NCBI GenBank assembly: GCA_002394965.1
Contig: DGVL01000095.1
Coordinates: forward strand, 35,190 to 62,726
DNA from: Lachnospira sp. UBA4285
Lineage (GTDB): Bacteria > Bacillota > Clostridia > Lachnospirales > Lachnospiraceae
DNA length: 27,537 nt
Direction: 5' to 3'
The notes beneath the pieces were generated by a model. It did no database searches. It worked only from the letters and a program-made list of their open reading frames with translations, and was not told the origin of the DNA. Both the position numbers and the translations under genes were made by a program. Below are positions 7,986-15,645 of this stretch, one piece after another. Numbering within the stretch: position 1 is the stretch's first letter; the number at the start of each line of letters is the position of its first letter.

Positions 7986-8027
7986 ATTTTAAGAATTTGT
8001 GTACATTTGCCGTGCTGGCGCACACAT
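7986..8027 (-). promoter_or_regulatory. Degenerate third copy of the operator-promoter module before the GltS-like gene
   Basis: The plus-strand text CCGTGC-TGGCGCACA matches the gltB copy CCGTGC-ATAGCGCACA except for a one-base deletion and one change. TTAAAAT follows on the minus strand (7992 to 7986), at a spacing similar to that of the other two modules. It abuts the stop codon of the upstream small gene and lies about 140 bases before the transporter start. It is weaker than the other two copies. Confidence 0.4.
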
Positions 8028-8028
8028 C

Positions 8029-8367
8029 TCAGAACCGGGAGCCGCCGATGCTCCCGGTCCGGATCCCGCTCCATGCCAGCTTCTTGAATGGTCCCCAGTG
8101 CTTCCAGGTGAAGGTGACCGTATCCTCATAGATCAGATGATACGGAGGAAACAGCACCCGCACGCCGCAATCCGGAATCTGTCTTGCCTGGAAGCGTCTC
8201 CCAAGCAGTTCCTCTGCTCTCCGGTCATTCATAAGCTGTACGAAGATCTCGGCGATCTCAATCTCACTGTGCTCCGCCTGCGCCACCTGCACGACAATAT
8301 TTCTCTTCCCCGTTTCCTTCATATATAACAGAAGATCCGGTGCGACAACGATCTGAATATTCCGCAT
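8029..8367 (-). CDS. Small hypothetical protein (112 aa), possibly HesB/CC-Se-motif-like
   Basis: This soluble protein without signal peptide starts behind AAAGGAG (seven bases). I do not recognise it with certainty. Its order of elements is an N-terminal APDLLLYMKETGKRNIVVQV segment, a middle charged helix, CGVRVLFPPYHL and a final TWKHWGPFKKLAWSGI. This is reminiscent of the small CC/Se-motif proteins with a HesB-like fold, which also end in a basic aromatic FxKxLxVxGI segment. The paired cysteines of that family are absent; only one Cys, in PDCGV, is present. The gene has its own promoter at 8389-8417. Confidence 0.65.
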   Translation of the reverse strand: MRNIQIVVAPDLLLYMKETGKRNIVVQVAQAEHSEIEIAEIFVQLMNDRRAEELLGRRFQARQIPDCGVRVLFPPYHLIYEDTVTFTWKHWGPFKKLAWSGIRTGSIGGSRF

Positions 8368-8388
8368 ACTGCTTCTCCTTTTTCCAAC

Positions 8389-8417
8389 ACTATATAATAC
8401 CGCTTAGTTCCGAACAA
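8389..8417 (-). promoter_or_regulatory. Sigma-A-type promoter of the 112-aa hypothetical gene
   Basis: TTGTTC (8417 to 8412), a 17-base spacer and TATAGT (8394 to 8389) lie just upstream of the ribosome binding site. Confidence 0.55.
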
Positions 8418-8492
8418 GACGGACGTGCAAGATCCCGGGTATCCGGCGTTTTGTGCGGCGTGAAGAAAACCAGCGCAAAAAATTCTAAAAAA

Positions 8493-8519
8493 TTAGCACT
8501 CACCTCTTGACAGTGCTAA
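8493..8519 (+). promoter_or_regulatory. CIRCE operator (HrcA binding site)
   Basis: TTAGCACTC-N9-CAGTGCTAA matches the CIRCE consensus TTAGCACTC-N9-GAGTGCTAA with one mismatch. It overlaps the -35 box of the hsp20 promoter, the usual place for HrcA repression that is relieved on heat shock. HrcA itself is not in the window. Confidence 0.95.
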
Positions 8520-8534
8520 CAATCCTGCTATAAT
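8507..8534 (+). promoter_or_regulatory. Sigma-A promoter of hsp20
   Basis: Perfect TTGACA (8507-8512), a 16-base spacer and perfect TATAAT (8529-8534), with the -35 inside CIRCE. The predicted start near 8541 leaves a leader of about 148 bases before the hsp20 start codon. Confidence 0.92.
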
Positions 8535-8688
8535 GCAAGATGTAAACAGAAAGAGGGAACGAAGAGAGGAACCCGGAAGACCGAAGAGGATCCGGAAAGC
8601 TCCCGACTCCCTCCGGAAGGTTACATCATAACGCAGCAATTCAGAACAGCATCCTGAATAATTTCAAAGCAAGAAGGAGGAATGACGT

Positions 8689-9144
8689 ATGATGTTCCCG
8701 AGTATCTTTGGTGAAAATTTGATGGATGATTGGTTTGACGATGATTTTAACGATGCATTCTTTGGCAGAAAGAATCCGCTCTACGGCAAGAACGCGGCGA
8801 GAGTCATGAAGACCGATGTTCGCGAGAATAACGGCAGCTATGATATCGAGATCGATCTCCCGGGCTTCAAGAAGGATGAGATCGCGGTACAGCTCAAGGA
8901 CGGATACCTGAACATTGCCGCCGCAAAGAAACTGGATAAGGATGAAAAGGACAAGAAGAGCGGCAGACTGATCCGCCAGGAGCGTTACGCCGGCAGCCTC
9001 GCAAGAAGCTTCTATGTCGGCGATGAGCTGAAGCAGGAAGATATCCACGCAAAGTATGAGAACGGTGTTCTTTCCATCAACATTCCGAAGAAGGAAGAGC
9101 AGAAGAAAGTGGACGGCGGCAGCACGATTGCCATCGAAGGATAA
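8689..9144 (+). CDS. Hsp20 / alpha-crystallin family small heat shock protein
   Basis: The 151-residue protein has a short Asp/Phe-rich N-terminus (LMDDWFDDDFNDAFF). An alpha-crystallin domain runs from about residue 40 to 135 and includes the DIEIDLPGFKKDEI segment and the family motif ENGVLSINIPKK. A TIAIEG tail fits the I-x-I oligomerisation motif. It binds unfolding proteins without ATP and keeps them soluble. Translation starts at the first of two adjacent ATGs, eight bases after AAGGAGG. It is monocistronic, with CIRCE control upstream and a strong terminator downstream. Confidence 0.95.
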   Translation: MMFPSIFGENLMDDWFDDDFNDAFFGRKNPLYGKNAARVMKTDVRENNGSYDIEIDLPGFKKDEIAVQLKDGYLNIAAAKKLDKDEKDKKSGRLIRQERYAGSLARSFYVGDELKQEDIHAKYENGVLSINIPKKEEQKKVDGGSTIAIEG

Positions 9145-9186
9145 GAGAGAGTCGAAACCAATTCAGGCCTGTAAGACAGGTGAGGA

Positions 9187-9225
9187 AGGATCCGGGGAGT
9201 GTAAGAATCCCCGGGTCCTTTTTTT
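9187..9225 (+). terminator. Rho-independent terminator of hsp20
   Basis: GGATCCGGGGA pairs with TCCCCGGGTCC (11 bp, one G-U) around a nine-base loop and is followed by seven T residues. Confidence 0.93.
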
Positions 9226-9274
9226 GTTCACAGGCGGGATGGATTGCCCCGCCAGGAGAGCCAGAGGGCGCTTC

Positions 9275-9601
9275 TCAGAAGACCGTGTGCAGCAGAATCA
9301 TGTAGCAGAGCGTGCCGCCCGCCATCGGCAGGACCATATTCCGCTTCCAGACGTACAGCGCCACCGTCACAAGACATGCGATGAGTTCCGGAATCCCGTG
9401 TGACGGCGACGCCATGTCGACATTGCGCAGGCAGTACACGACCAGCATACCGAATACCGCCGGGCCGAGCACCTTTCCAAGATACATGACAACCGCCGGC
9501 ACTTTCCGCCCCTCCGGAAACAGCACATATGGCAGGAAACGGGTCGCCGCCGTCGCAGCCGCCACCAGCGCGAATGTGATCGTCATCTGTCCCGTGCTCA
9601 T
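9275..9601 (-). CDS. azlD: AzlD-type small subunit of branched-chain amino acid exporter
   Basis: The 108-residue membrane protein has four hydrophobic segments and the AzlD pattern: TAATRFLPYVLFP near the N-terminus, then KVLGPAVFGMLVVYCLRN and ALYVWKRNMVLPMAGGTLCYM. The longer in-frame extension was rejected because the ATG at 9601 overlaps the azlC stop in an ATGA junction, typical of translational coupling. With AzlC it forms a bipartite exporter; AzlCD of Bacillus exports 4-azaleucine and branched-chain amino acids. Confidence 0.9.
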   Translation of the reverse strand: MSTGQMTITFALVAAATAATRFLPYVLFPEGRKVPAVVMYLGKVLGPAVFGMLVVYCLRNVDMASPSHGIPELIACLVTVALYVWKRNMVLPMAGGTLCYMILLHTVF

Positions 9602-10359
9602 CGCTGCACCTCCTCCCGCCGCATCGCAATCGGTTTCCGGAAGATCAGAAGCAGCGCCAGAATCAGAACCATGGACGGAATCAGGAAGTCGTCCGGCCCG
9701 AAAAGAAGCCGGCACAAAAAGGAAGCGCCAAGACCTGTGATCTCAGGCACGTGATCCCGCAGACAGCCTTCCAGACGCGTGCCATCCTTCTCCCACTGGG
9801 CGAGCAGGATGACGATGAACATAGCCGTCATGACAAAGTCAAGCCCCTCCATGTCAAATGTGAGAAACCGCCCGAAAAAAGCGCCGAGCGTCGCGCCGCC
9901 CACCCAGTACATCTGATCCAGCAGCGACACCCAGAAATAAAACCAGCGACGGTCCACTCCCTCCGGCACATCTGCCCCGTAATTCACGGCAAATGTCTCG
10001 TCGCTCGTCGTGTAGATCAGATAGAATTTCTTCCAGCCGGTATTCCCGTACTTCTGCAGCATCGCCAGCCCGTAGAATAAATGCCTGGCTCCGACCATGA
10101 AGGCTGTGGCCATGGCGGACAGCGGATGAAAGGAAGACGCGAGGATCTCCACCATCAGGAACTCCATGGAACCGGTGTAGATGACCGCTGCCGTGAGCGT
10201 GGGGAGCCAGAATGGGAATCCGGCCGTCCGCATGAGAAGTCCGTATGTGACGCCCAGAAAGATATATCCCGCCATGACAGGTATCGTCAGCGGAAAGCAG
10301 GACACAAGCGCCCGCGCCGCCTTCCTCCTGCTTTTCCCTTTTATATTCTGCTCGTTCAT
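9598..10359 (-). CDS. azlC: AzlC-type large subunit of branched-chain amino acid exporter
   Basis: The 253-residue protein has about seven hydrophobic segments and the AzlC signatures IPVMAGYIFLGVTYGLLM, TGSMEFLMVEIL, GARHLFYGLAML and TTSDETFAVN. It is the main channel of the AzlCD permease that exports branched-chain amino acids at the cytoplasmic membrane. It overlaps azlD by four bases. The ribosome binding site before the chosen ATG is weak (GGGAG at 14 bases), so the exact start is less certain than the family. The promoter is probably the extended -10 at 10420-10428. Confidence 0.92.
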   Translation of the reverse strand: MNEQNIKGKSRRKAARALVSCFPLTIPVMAGYIFLGVTYGLLMRTAGFPFWLPTLTAAVIYTGSMEFLMVEILASSFHPLSAMATAFMVGARHLFYGLAMLQKYGNTGWKKFYLIYTTSDETFAVNYGADVPEGVDRRWFYFWVSLLDQMYWVGGATLGAFFGRFLTFDMEGLDFVMTAMFIVILLAQWEKDGTRLEGCLRDHVPEITGLGASFLCRLLFGPDDFLIPSMVLILALLLIFRKPIAMRREEVQR

Positions 10360-10419
10360 ACCGTATCTGCCTGCTCCCTCAGAAGTGGCCTGTCCGTCCG
10401 CTGTGTCCGCGGTTCTGCT

Positions 10420-10428
10420 ATTATAACA
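10420..10428 (-). promoter_or_regulatory. Extended -10 promoter of azlCD
   Basis: On the minus strand TGTTATAAT (10428 to 10420) is a perfect extended -10 box. No good -35 is visible at 16-18 bases. The predicted leader before azlC is about 55 bases. Confidence 0.6.
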
Positions 10429-10462
10429 GATTCTCCTTCGGTGCAGTCAGTACAGCTTGCAT

Positions 10463-10506
10463 AAAACAAAGGGGCTGCTGTTATCCCTCTGGATTAACAG
10501 CAGCCC
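10463..10506 (-). terminator. Rho-independent terminator of hcp
   Basis: GGGCTGCTGTTA pairs perfectly with TAACAGCAGCCC (12 bp) around an 11-base loop. On the minus strand it is followed by CTTTGTTTT. It lies 27 bases after the hcp stop codon. Confidence 0.88.
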
Positions 10507-10533
10507 TTAATTTTCATATATCCGGAATGCCGG

Positions 10534-12129
10534 TTACTGATTCAGCAGCTTCTTCAGGTCTGCTTCCGGCGTGCTCACCGGACCGATGTTGTACTGATCG
10601 ACGAGGATCTTCAGGACATTCGGGGAGATGAATGCCGGAAGCGACGGCCCGAGCAGGATGTTTTTGATTCCCAGATGAAGAAGCGTCAGCAGGATGCAGA
10701 CAGCCTTCTGCTCATACCAGGACAGTACGAAGGAAAGCGGAAGCTCATTGACACTGCAGTTGAATGCGCCTGCGAGCGCCACGGCAATCTGGATTGCGCT
10801 GAATGCGTCATTGCACTGGCCGACATCCATGATGCGCGGGAAGCCGGCGACGGTACCCAGATCAAGGTCATTAAAGCGGTACTTTCCGCATGCAAGAGTC
10901 AGGACGATCGAATCCTCCGGGGTCTGCTTTACAAACTCCGTGTAATAGTTCCTTCCGGCTTTCGCGCCGTCGCACCCGCCGACGAGGAAGAAATGACTGA
11001 TCTTGCCCGCCTTCACAGCCTCCACGATCTCGCCTGCGTGATCCAGAACGAAGTTGTGCGCAAAACCGGTCGTGACCTTGTTTCCGCCGTTGATGCCCCG
11101 CATCTCGTGGTCCTGCGGATATCCGCCGAGCTGGAGCGCCTTCTCAATGACCGGCGTGAAGTCCTTGTCCTCTCCGATATGCTGCAGGTCCGGGAAGGAT
11201 ACCACATCGGTCGTGAACACACGGTCTCTGTAAGAAGCTCTCGGCGGCATCAGGCAGTTCGTGGTGAAGAGGATCGGAGCCGGAATGTTGTCAAATTCCT
11301 TCTGCTGGTTCTGCCATGCCGTGCCAAAATTGCCCTTGAAATGCGGGTACTTCTTGAGTTCCGGATATGCGTGCGCCGGCAGCATCTCACCGTGCGAATA
11401 GATGTTGACCCCTTTGCCCGCTGTCTGCTCCAGGAGGAGCTTGAGATCCTTCAGGTCATGACCCGTCACGACGATGAACGGTCCCTTCTCAATCGTAAGC
11501 GGCACTTCCGTCGGCACCGGATTTCCGTAGCTCTCCGTATTGGCCTTGTCCAGCAGCGCCATGCACTTCAGATTGATCTCTCCGGTTTTAAGCACGATCG
11601 GAAGAAGCTGCTCCTGCGTCATGTCCGATCCGATGGCAAAAAGGCCTTCGGCAAAAAAGCGGTTCACATCCGGATCCTTATATCCGAGCATCCACGCGTG
11701 GTGCGCATAAGCGGCCATACCGCGCAGACCGAACAAGATCAAAGACTTCAGGGAGCGGATGTCCTCATCTGCTGTCCAGACCTGATTCATGTCAAAGTCC
11801 GCGTTTTTCCCGCACGGATCCGCGCATTCCCCGCAGCCTGCCGCCAGTTCGTCCTTCTGTTCACGGGTCAGCGTGATCTGATGGCGGATCGACTCCGCGT
11901 CAAAATTCACATTGGTGACCGTCATGAAAAGACCGTCAATCAGAAGCTGCCAGGTTCTGTCCGGAACCGCTGCGCAGCCGTCAACAGTGCGCGAAAGTCC
12001 CACGAGCGCCCCTGTGAGCTCATCCTGGAGTCTGGCGACATCCGCCGTCTTTCCGCACACACCCGCTCTTCCCGTGCAGCCCGTGCAGCCGGCTGTCTGT
12101 TCACACTGAAAGCAAAACATATCACCCAT
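10534..12129 (-). CDS. hcp: Hydroxylamine reductase / hybrid-cluster protein
   Basis: The 531-residue cytoplasmic iron-sulfur protein has the N-terminal cysteine cluster MFCFQCEQT...GCTG...GVCGKTADVA (Cys6, 9, 18 and 25), which holds the cubane cluster. Downstream it has the hybrid-cluster ligand regions, including VVTGHDLKDL, GNFGTAWQNQ, LFTTNCLMPP, GGCDGAKAGRNYYTEF and LACGKYRFN. It reduces hydroxylamine or nitric oxide and takes part in nitrosative-stress defence. A TTG two codons earlier opens the longest frame, but GGAGGAG sits eight bases before the ATG at 12129, which is therefore the start. The gene is divergent from a Crp/Fnr-family regulator, the common HcpR arrangement, and ends at a strong terminator. 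Confidence 0.95.
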   Translation of the reverse strand: MGDMFCFQCEQTAGCTGCTGRAGVCGKTADVARLQDELTGALVGLSRTVDGCAAVPDRTWQLLIDGLFMTVTNVNFDAESIRHQITLTREQKDELAAGCGECADPCGKNADFDMNQVWTADEDIRSLKSLILFGLRGMAAYAHHAWMLGYKDPDVNRFFAEGLFAIGSDMTQEQLLPIVLKTGEINLKCMALLDKANTESYGNPVPTEVPLTIEKGPFIVVTGHDLKDLKLLLEQTAGKGVNIYSHGEMLPAHAYPELKKYPHFKGNFGTAWQNQQKEFDNIPAPILFTTNCLMPPRASYRDRVFTTDVVSFPDLQHIGEDKDFTPVIEKALQLGGYPQDHEMRGINGGNKVTTGFAHNFVLDHAGEIVEAVKAGKISHFFLVGGCDGAKAGRNYYTEFVKQTPEDSIVLTLACGKYRFNDLDLGTVAGFPRIMDVGQCNDAFSAIQIAVALAGAFNCSVNELPLSFVLSWYEQKAVCILLTLLHLGIKNILLGPSLPAFISPNVLKILVDQYNIGPVSTPEADLKKLLNQ

Positions 12130-12216
12130 TTTCAATTCTCCTCCGAAATTGTGCAGTTTCCGCTGCCTGTCCGGCGCTTCTTCTCACCTGCTGATTCCAA
12201 AGATACTGCTCTTCTG

Positions 12217-12223
12217 TTACAAT
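12217..12223. promoter_or_regulatory. Overlapping divergent promoter elements between hcp and the Crp/Fnr gene
   Basis: On the plus strand TGTTACAAT (12215-12223) is an extended -10 for the regulator gene. The same bases read on the minus strand give TTGTAA (12222 to 12217), which with TGGAAT 17 bases downstream could be the hcp promoter. The 164-base gap shows no perfect FNR-type palindrome; CTGT...C-N9-G...ACAG around 12214-12236 is only a partial dyad. Confidence 0.4.
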
Positions 12224-12294
12224 GTATGTGGTACAGACAACCAATCAAAACCTTTTGTCTGCTTCCGGCAAACCGGAAGAGCAGGAGAATTCCA

Positions 12295-12999
12295 ATGTCC
12301 GATGAGAGAAAACTGAACCGCGGGGATATCGATGTGATACAACGTTCCGCTCTGTTTGCAGGGACCCGGAAAGAAGATCTGGAGTCTCTGCTCTCCTGTC
12401 TGAGCGCGCAGAAGAAGCCGTTTCAAAAGGGAGCCTGGATTCTCCCCGCCGGGGAAAAGACCGACTCCGCCGGACTTCTTCTCTCGGGAAGCGCTCACAT
12501 CGAGCGCTTTGACTACTGGGGAAACCGCCATATCGTCAATGCGGTACTCCCGGGCGATGTATTCGGCGAGAGCTATGCCGCATCCCCGGAAAGTGTCCTG
12601 AATGTGAGCGTACAGGCGGATGAAGACTCATCCGTCCTGTTTCTGCAGCTAGGGAAAGTCCTGCACATGTGCAGCAGCGCCTGTGCTTTTCACAACCGTC
12701 TGATCGACAATCTCGTGATGCTTCTTGCGCGCCGGAATCTGACGCTGAACGAAAAACTGACCTGTGTCACACAGCACACCATGCGTGACAAGATCCTCTC
12801 CTACCTCTCGTCCCAGTCTGTCCGCTGCCACTCCTCCTATTTTGACATTCCTTTTGACCGTCAGCAGCTGGCAGATTACCTGAACGCCGAGCGCAGCGCC
12901 CTCTCAAAGGAACTCTCGAAACTAAAAAAAGAAGGCGTCATTGATTTTCAGAAAAATCACTTCCGCCTTCTGATACCGGTAAAACCGGAGCCGGACTGA
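12295..12999 (+). CDS. Crp/Fnr-family transcription regulator, probable hcp regulator (HcpR-like)
   Basis: The 234-residue protein has an N-terminal cyclic-nucleotide-binding-like beta-barrel (residues about 20-130) with LLLSGSAHIERFDYWGNRHIV and LPGDVFGESYA. A dimer helix follows, then a C-terminal winged helix-turn-helix, FDRQQLADYLNAERSALSKE. No Fnr-type N-terminal cysteine cluster is present, so it is not a classical [4Fe-4S] oxygen sensor. In HcpR proteins the signal is thought to be NO. The start is an ATG seven bases after GCAGGAG. The divergent placement beside hcp makes hcp the likely target. A much longer in-frame extension upstream is only antisense of hcp and was discarded. Confidence 0.88.
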   Translation: MSDERKLNRGDIDVIQRSALFAGTRKEDLESLLSCLSAQKKPFQKGAWILPAGEKTDSAGLLLSGSAHIERFDYWGNRHIVNAVLPGDVFGESYAASPESVLNVSVQADEDSSVLFLQLGKVLHMCSSACAFHNRLIDNLVMLLARRNLTLNEKLTCVTQHTMRDKILSYLSSQSVRCHSSYFDIPFDRQQLADYLNAERSALSKELSKLKKEGVIDFQKNHFRLLIPVKPEPD

Positions 13000-13076
13000 A
13001 TCAGATCAACTGGCTCGGAATCGACCGGCGGCCCCTCTTTCTGAAAAGGTCCAACTGCTTCCCAGAACGCCGCCCG

Positions 13077-14141
13077 TCACTTCATGACCATATTGCCATC
13101 ATCCGGAAGCGTTTCTCTGCTCCCTCCTGGAGAAGTCTGATACCAGTAGCAGACACTGGTATAGTCATCATACCGCGGTCCGGTCCATCCCAGATTGTCG
13201 AATGTCATGCGCAACGACTGATGGAACCATACCGGATCCGTCAGGTGGAAGCGGTAAAACAGGAATCGCTGCTGCTGATTGTAAAACTCCCGATTGTTTC
13301 CCAGAATCGCATACATGCCCTGATACAGGCCGTAATACGTCTGGTAATCATGCTGCTCGATGTCATTTCCAAATCCGTACGCGCCGCCAAAATAATCCTC
13401 CGTCCCTGTATAGTTGATCGTCGGATAGACGTCCCCGTCCAGATAGATTTTAGGTTCTCCTTCAACAAAGCAGGTATTGTTCCCGTTTAAGCCGACCGCC
13501 AGTGTAATGCCGGCGAACCATCCTTCCGCGCCGTGTATATCGAGAGCTGTGTACGCCCTTCCGCGTGTGACTGGATGCTCCTGTCGGTAAGCGGCATGAA
13601 AATACCAGCCCTTTCCTTCCTCCCCGTCCGGAAAACCACCGCCATACGGGCAGTTCTGTCTGTGAATCGCGCCTTCGCCCCGGACTCCTTCGATCATATA
13701 GAAGAGCGTCTCCTCCTGACCGCCCCGGTTTTCCATCGTCACGAGACAGTGCCTTAGAAACGGCATGAAAAAATACGAATTCATCCCTCTTCCAGGAGCA
13801 ATGCTGAGAACTGCGGATTGATAACAGGGATATCGTCCGTCCCGGTCTGTCCAGTTTTCATCGTAGGCCATCCCGAAGAAGGCAGAGACCGGCGCTTCGA
13901 CTGCCGGAGTCTTCTCTCCTTCCCAGAAAATTCTCAGAATAAAGGAATGTCCCGTGTATCCCGTCATCCATATGTGCGTCAGCGCCCCCGGGCCATCCAC
14001 TTGCGCGAGGACAGCAGTCTGTCCTGGCTTGATCTGGATGCAGGGGCGGAGCTTTTCACAGTCTGCTCCTCTGCTGCCTCCGCTGCGCTCTCCTGTCGGA
14101 TTCTCAGCTGAAAATCCAAAGCTTGTTCGTTCCACCATCAT
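13077..14141 (-). CDS. Glycoside hydrolase family 172 (DUF2961) protein, likely alpha-fructofuranosidase-type
   Basis: The 354-residue protein has the DUF2961/GH172 hallmarks: GPGALTHIWMTG, FFGMAYDENW, NSYFFMPF and the catalytic block FVEGEPKIYLDGD...INYTGTEDYFGGAYGFG. Glu227 and Glu248 are 21 residues apart, as I recall for the catalytic pair Glu270/Glu291 of the founding GH172 enzyme, a difructose dianhydride I synthase/hydrolase (alpha-D-fructofuranosidase). Other GH172 members act on alpha-D-arabinofuranosides, so the substrate is inferred from context: it is the last gene of a locus with three GH32-type genes. No signal peptide is present, so the action is cytoplasmic. Either of two adjacent ATGs may be used; GGGGGA lies 4 or 7 bases before them. 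It follows the canonical GH32 gene by 26 bases. Confidence 0.88.
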   Translation of the reverse strand: MMVERTSFGFSAENPTGERSGGSRGADCEKLRPCIQIKPGQTAVLAQVDGPGALTHIWMTGYTGHSFILRIFWEGEKTPAVEAPVSAFFGMAYDENWTDRDGRYPCYQSAVLSIAPGRGMNSYFFMPFLRHCLVTMENRGGQEETLFYMIEGVRGEGAIHRQNCPYGGGFPDGEEGKGWYFHAAYRQEHPVTRGRAYTALDIHGAEGWFAGITLAVGLNGNNTCFVEGEPKIYLDGDVYPTINYTGTEDYFGGAYGFGNDIEQHDYQTYYGLYQGMYAILGNNREFYNQQQRFLFYRFHLTDPVWFHQSLRMTFDNLGWTGPRYDDYTSVCYWYQTSPGGSRETLPDDGNMVMK

Positions 14142-14167
14142 TAATTCCCCCGTATCACTCTGTCAGA

Positions 14168-15565
14168 TCAAAGGCAGCTGCACTCCACGCCGGACAGTCC
14201 CTCTCCCGGGTGGAATCGCACGCATTTCTCTCCGCGAAGCTCCGGGAAATCAAGTACAAAATTCACCGTACCGCCCTCGGCGCTCACTTCCAGGATGCCT
14301 CTGTCGTAGATCAGCTCTATATCATTCAGGCACGCCGGCGGCTCCATGAACTCAGTCACCAGGCCATGCCGAAACTGCAGCATCCCGGTGTCTCGGAGGC
14401 AGCGGATATGAAGCAGCTCCGTACCGCCCTCGCCGAGAAAACTGGCTGACCATGCTGTTTCTTCCGAATGACTTCCATAATAGACTCTTCTGGAATTCCA
14501 CTTCTCCCGATTCACAGTCAGCCGGACCAGCATGCCCTTTCCGGCGTCCGGATCCGGAGCCAGAAAATTCTCGCCATTTCCTTCCTTTATGCAAGCTTTC
14601 TCCTGCCTGTTGATCTCCTCCGGAAGCGTCATGCAGAGAAGATACTCACCGTCCCGTCTGATAAGACTCAGCTCTCTTGGCAGGCTCATGCAACCTGTGG
14701 ATCTGTCCGCAACTGTCCGGGTGCGCAGCCATGAGACAACGATGGTTCTGTCTCCGAGCCCTGAGAAGCTCTGCGCCGCATAGGGAAGCGCATTTCCTGG
14801 CAGAGCGCCCCCTGGGGTGCACAGATAAGCTCTCCTTCTTCCCTGTTCCTCATGGAACTGGTATCCATCGAATGTCCCGATATAATAAGACCCGTCTGCC
14901 GCCACAAAGGCGTATTTTGACCCGCTGACTGCGCCATTGCCATCTCGTACCGGCAGCTCAAACAGATCAGGGCACTCAAATCCCTCCTCCAGTGTTAGAA
15001 GCTGTGTCTGTCGGAAGGAAACAAGATCTTCTGACCGCCAGATGCCGAAAATATGATCAACAATCCACAGCACCATGACATACGCTCCGGTCGCCGCATG
15101 GAAAAACACCTTGGGATCCCGGCTCTCCCACCCGGAAGATGGGATCACCTCTCCGTCTTTTTTCACCAGTGTTCTGCCACCGTCAAGACTGTACGCCATG
15201 CGGATGGAAAACGGCTTGCCGTCGCTTGCCGCAGAATTGTGTCCCGCCGCCGTGTAGATATAGAGCAGAGCTTCTTTGGGCAGTCCCAGAAGCCCGCGTT
15301 CGTTCTGGAATGCGCAGCCGGAGAACATGGTTCCGTTTTCATCCGGAAAAAGAACATCTCCCATCTCCTCCCAGTGAAGCATATCCGTGCTGCGCGCATG
15401 TCCCCACGTCATGCGGTTCCACTCGATTCCATCCGGATTGTGCTGGTAATACAGCTCGTAGATTCCATCATGAAACACCAGCCCGTTCGGGTCATTGATC
15501 CACCCGTACGACGAGGCAAAATGAATATCTGGAAGAAATTTCTGTTCTGGCTGCTGATTGTGCAT
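14168..15565 (-). CDS. Canonical GH32 beta-fructofuranosidase (fructanase/invertase type)
   Basis: The 465-residue protein has all three GH32 signatures: WINDPNG with nucleophile Asp25, SRDPKVF with transition-state stabiliser Asp150, and FECPDLF with acid/base Glu197. A five-bladed propeller occupies about residues 12-300, followed by a beta-sandwich. It hydrolyses terminal beta-fructosides such as sucrose, inulin- or levan-type oligosaccharides; the sequence alone does not decide which. No signal peptide or anchor is visible, so it acts inside the cell on imported oligosaccharides. The start has only a modest AAAGGG site. It lies 80 bases downstream of the non-canonical GH32 gene and 26 bases before the GH172 gene. 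Confidence 0.93.
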   Translation of the reverse strand: MHNQQPEQKFLPDIHFASSYGWINDPNGLVFHDGIYELYYQHNPDGIEWNRMTWGHARSTDMLHWEEMGDVLFPDENGTMFSGCAFQNERGLLGLPKEALLYIYTAAGHNSAASDGKPFSIRMAYSLDGGRTLVKKDGEVIPSSGWESRDPKVFFHAATGAYVMVLWIVDHIFGIWRSEDLVSFRQTQLLTLEEGFECPDLFELPVRDGNGAVSGSKYAFVAADGSYYIGTFDGYQFHEEQGRRRAYLCTPGGALPGNALPYAAQSFSGLGDRTIVVSWLRTRTVADRSTGCMSLPRELSLIRRDGEYLLCMTLPEEINRQEKACIKEGNGENFLAPDPDAGKGMLVRLTVNREKWNSRRVYYGSHSEETAWSASFLGEGGTELLHIRCLRDTGMLQFRHGLVTEFMEPPACLNDIELIYDRGILEVSAEGGTVNFVLDFPELRGEKCVRFHPGEGLSGVECSCL

Positions 15566-15645
15566 TTTATTTTCCCTTTCGTTCCGTCATGCGGATGCTC
15601 CACGCAATTCCCCTCCGGGCAGCGCTTCGTTTGTCATACTGCGGC

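Noticed and set aside
10675..12294. A plus-strand frame antisense to hcp that runs without stop into the Crp/Fnr gene, giving a 774-residue reading frame
   Set aside because: It is the GC-rich antisense shadow of hcp. The Crp/Fnr protein has its own ATG and ribosome binding site at 12295, and the upstream part has no domain.
13000..13076. Bidirectional terminator between the Crp/Fnr gene and the GH172 gene
   Set aside because: Only a 6-bp GGCGGC/GCCGCC stem with a loop of nearly 40 bases and no U-run on either strand; not convincing.
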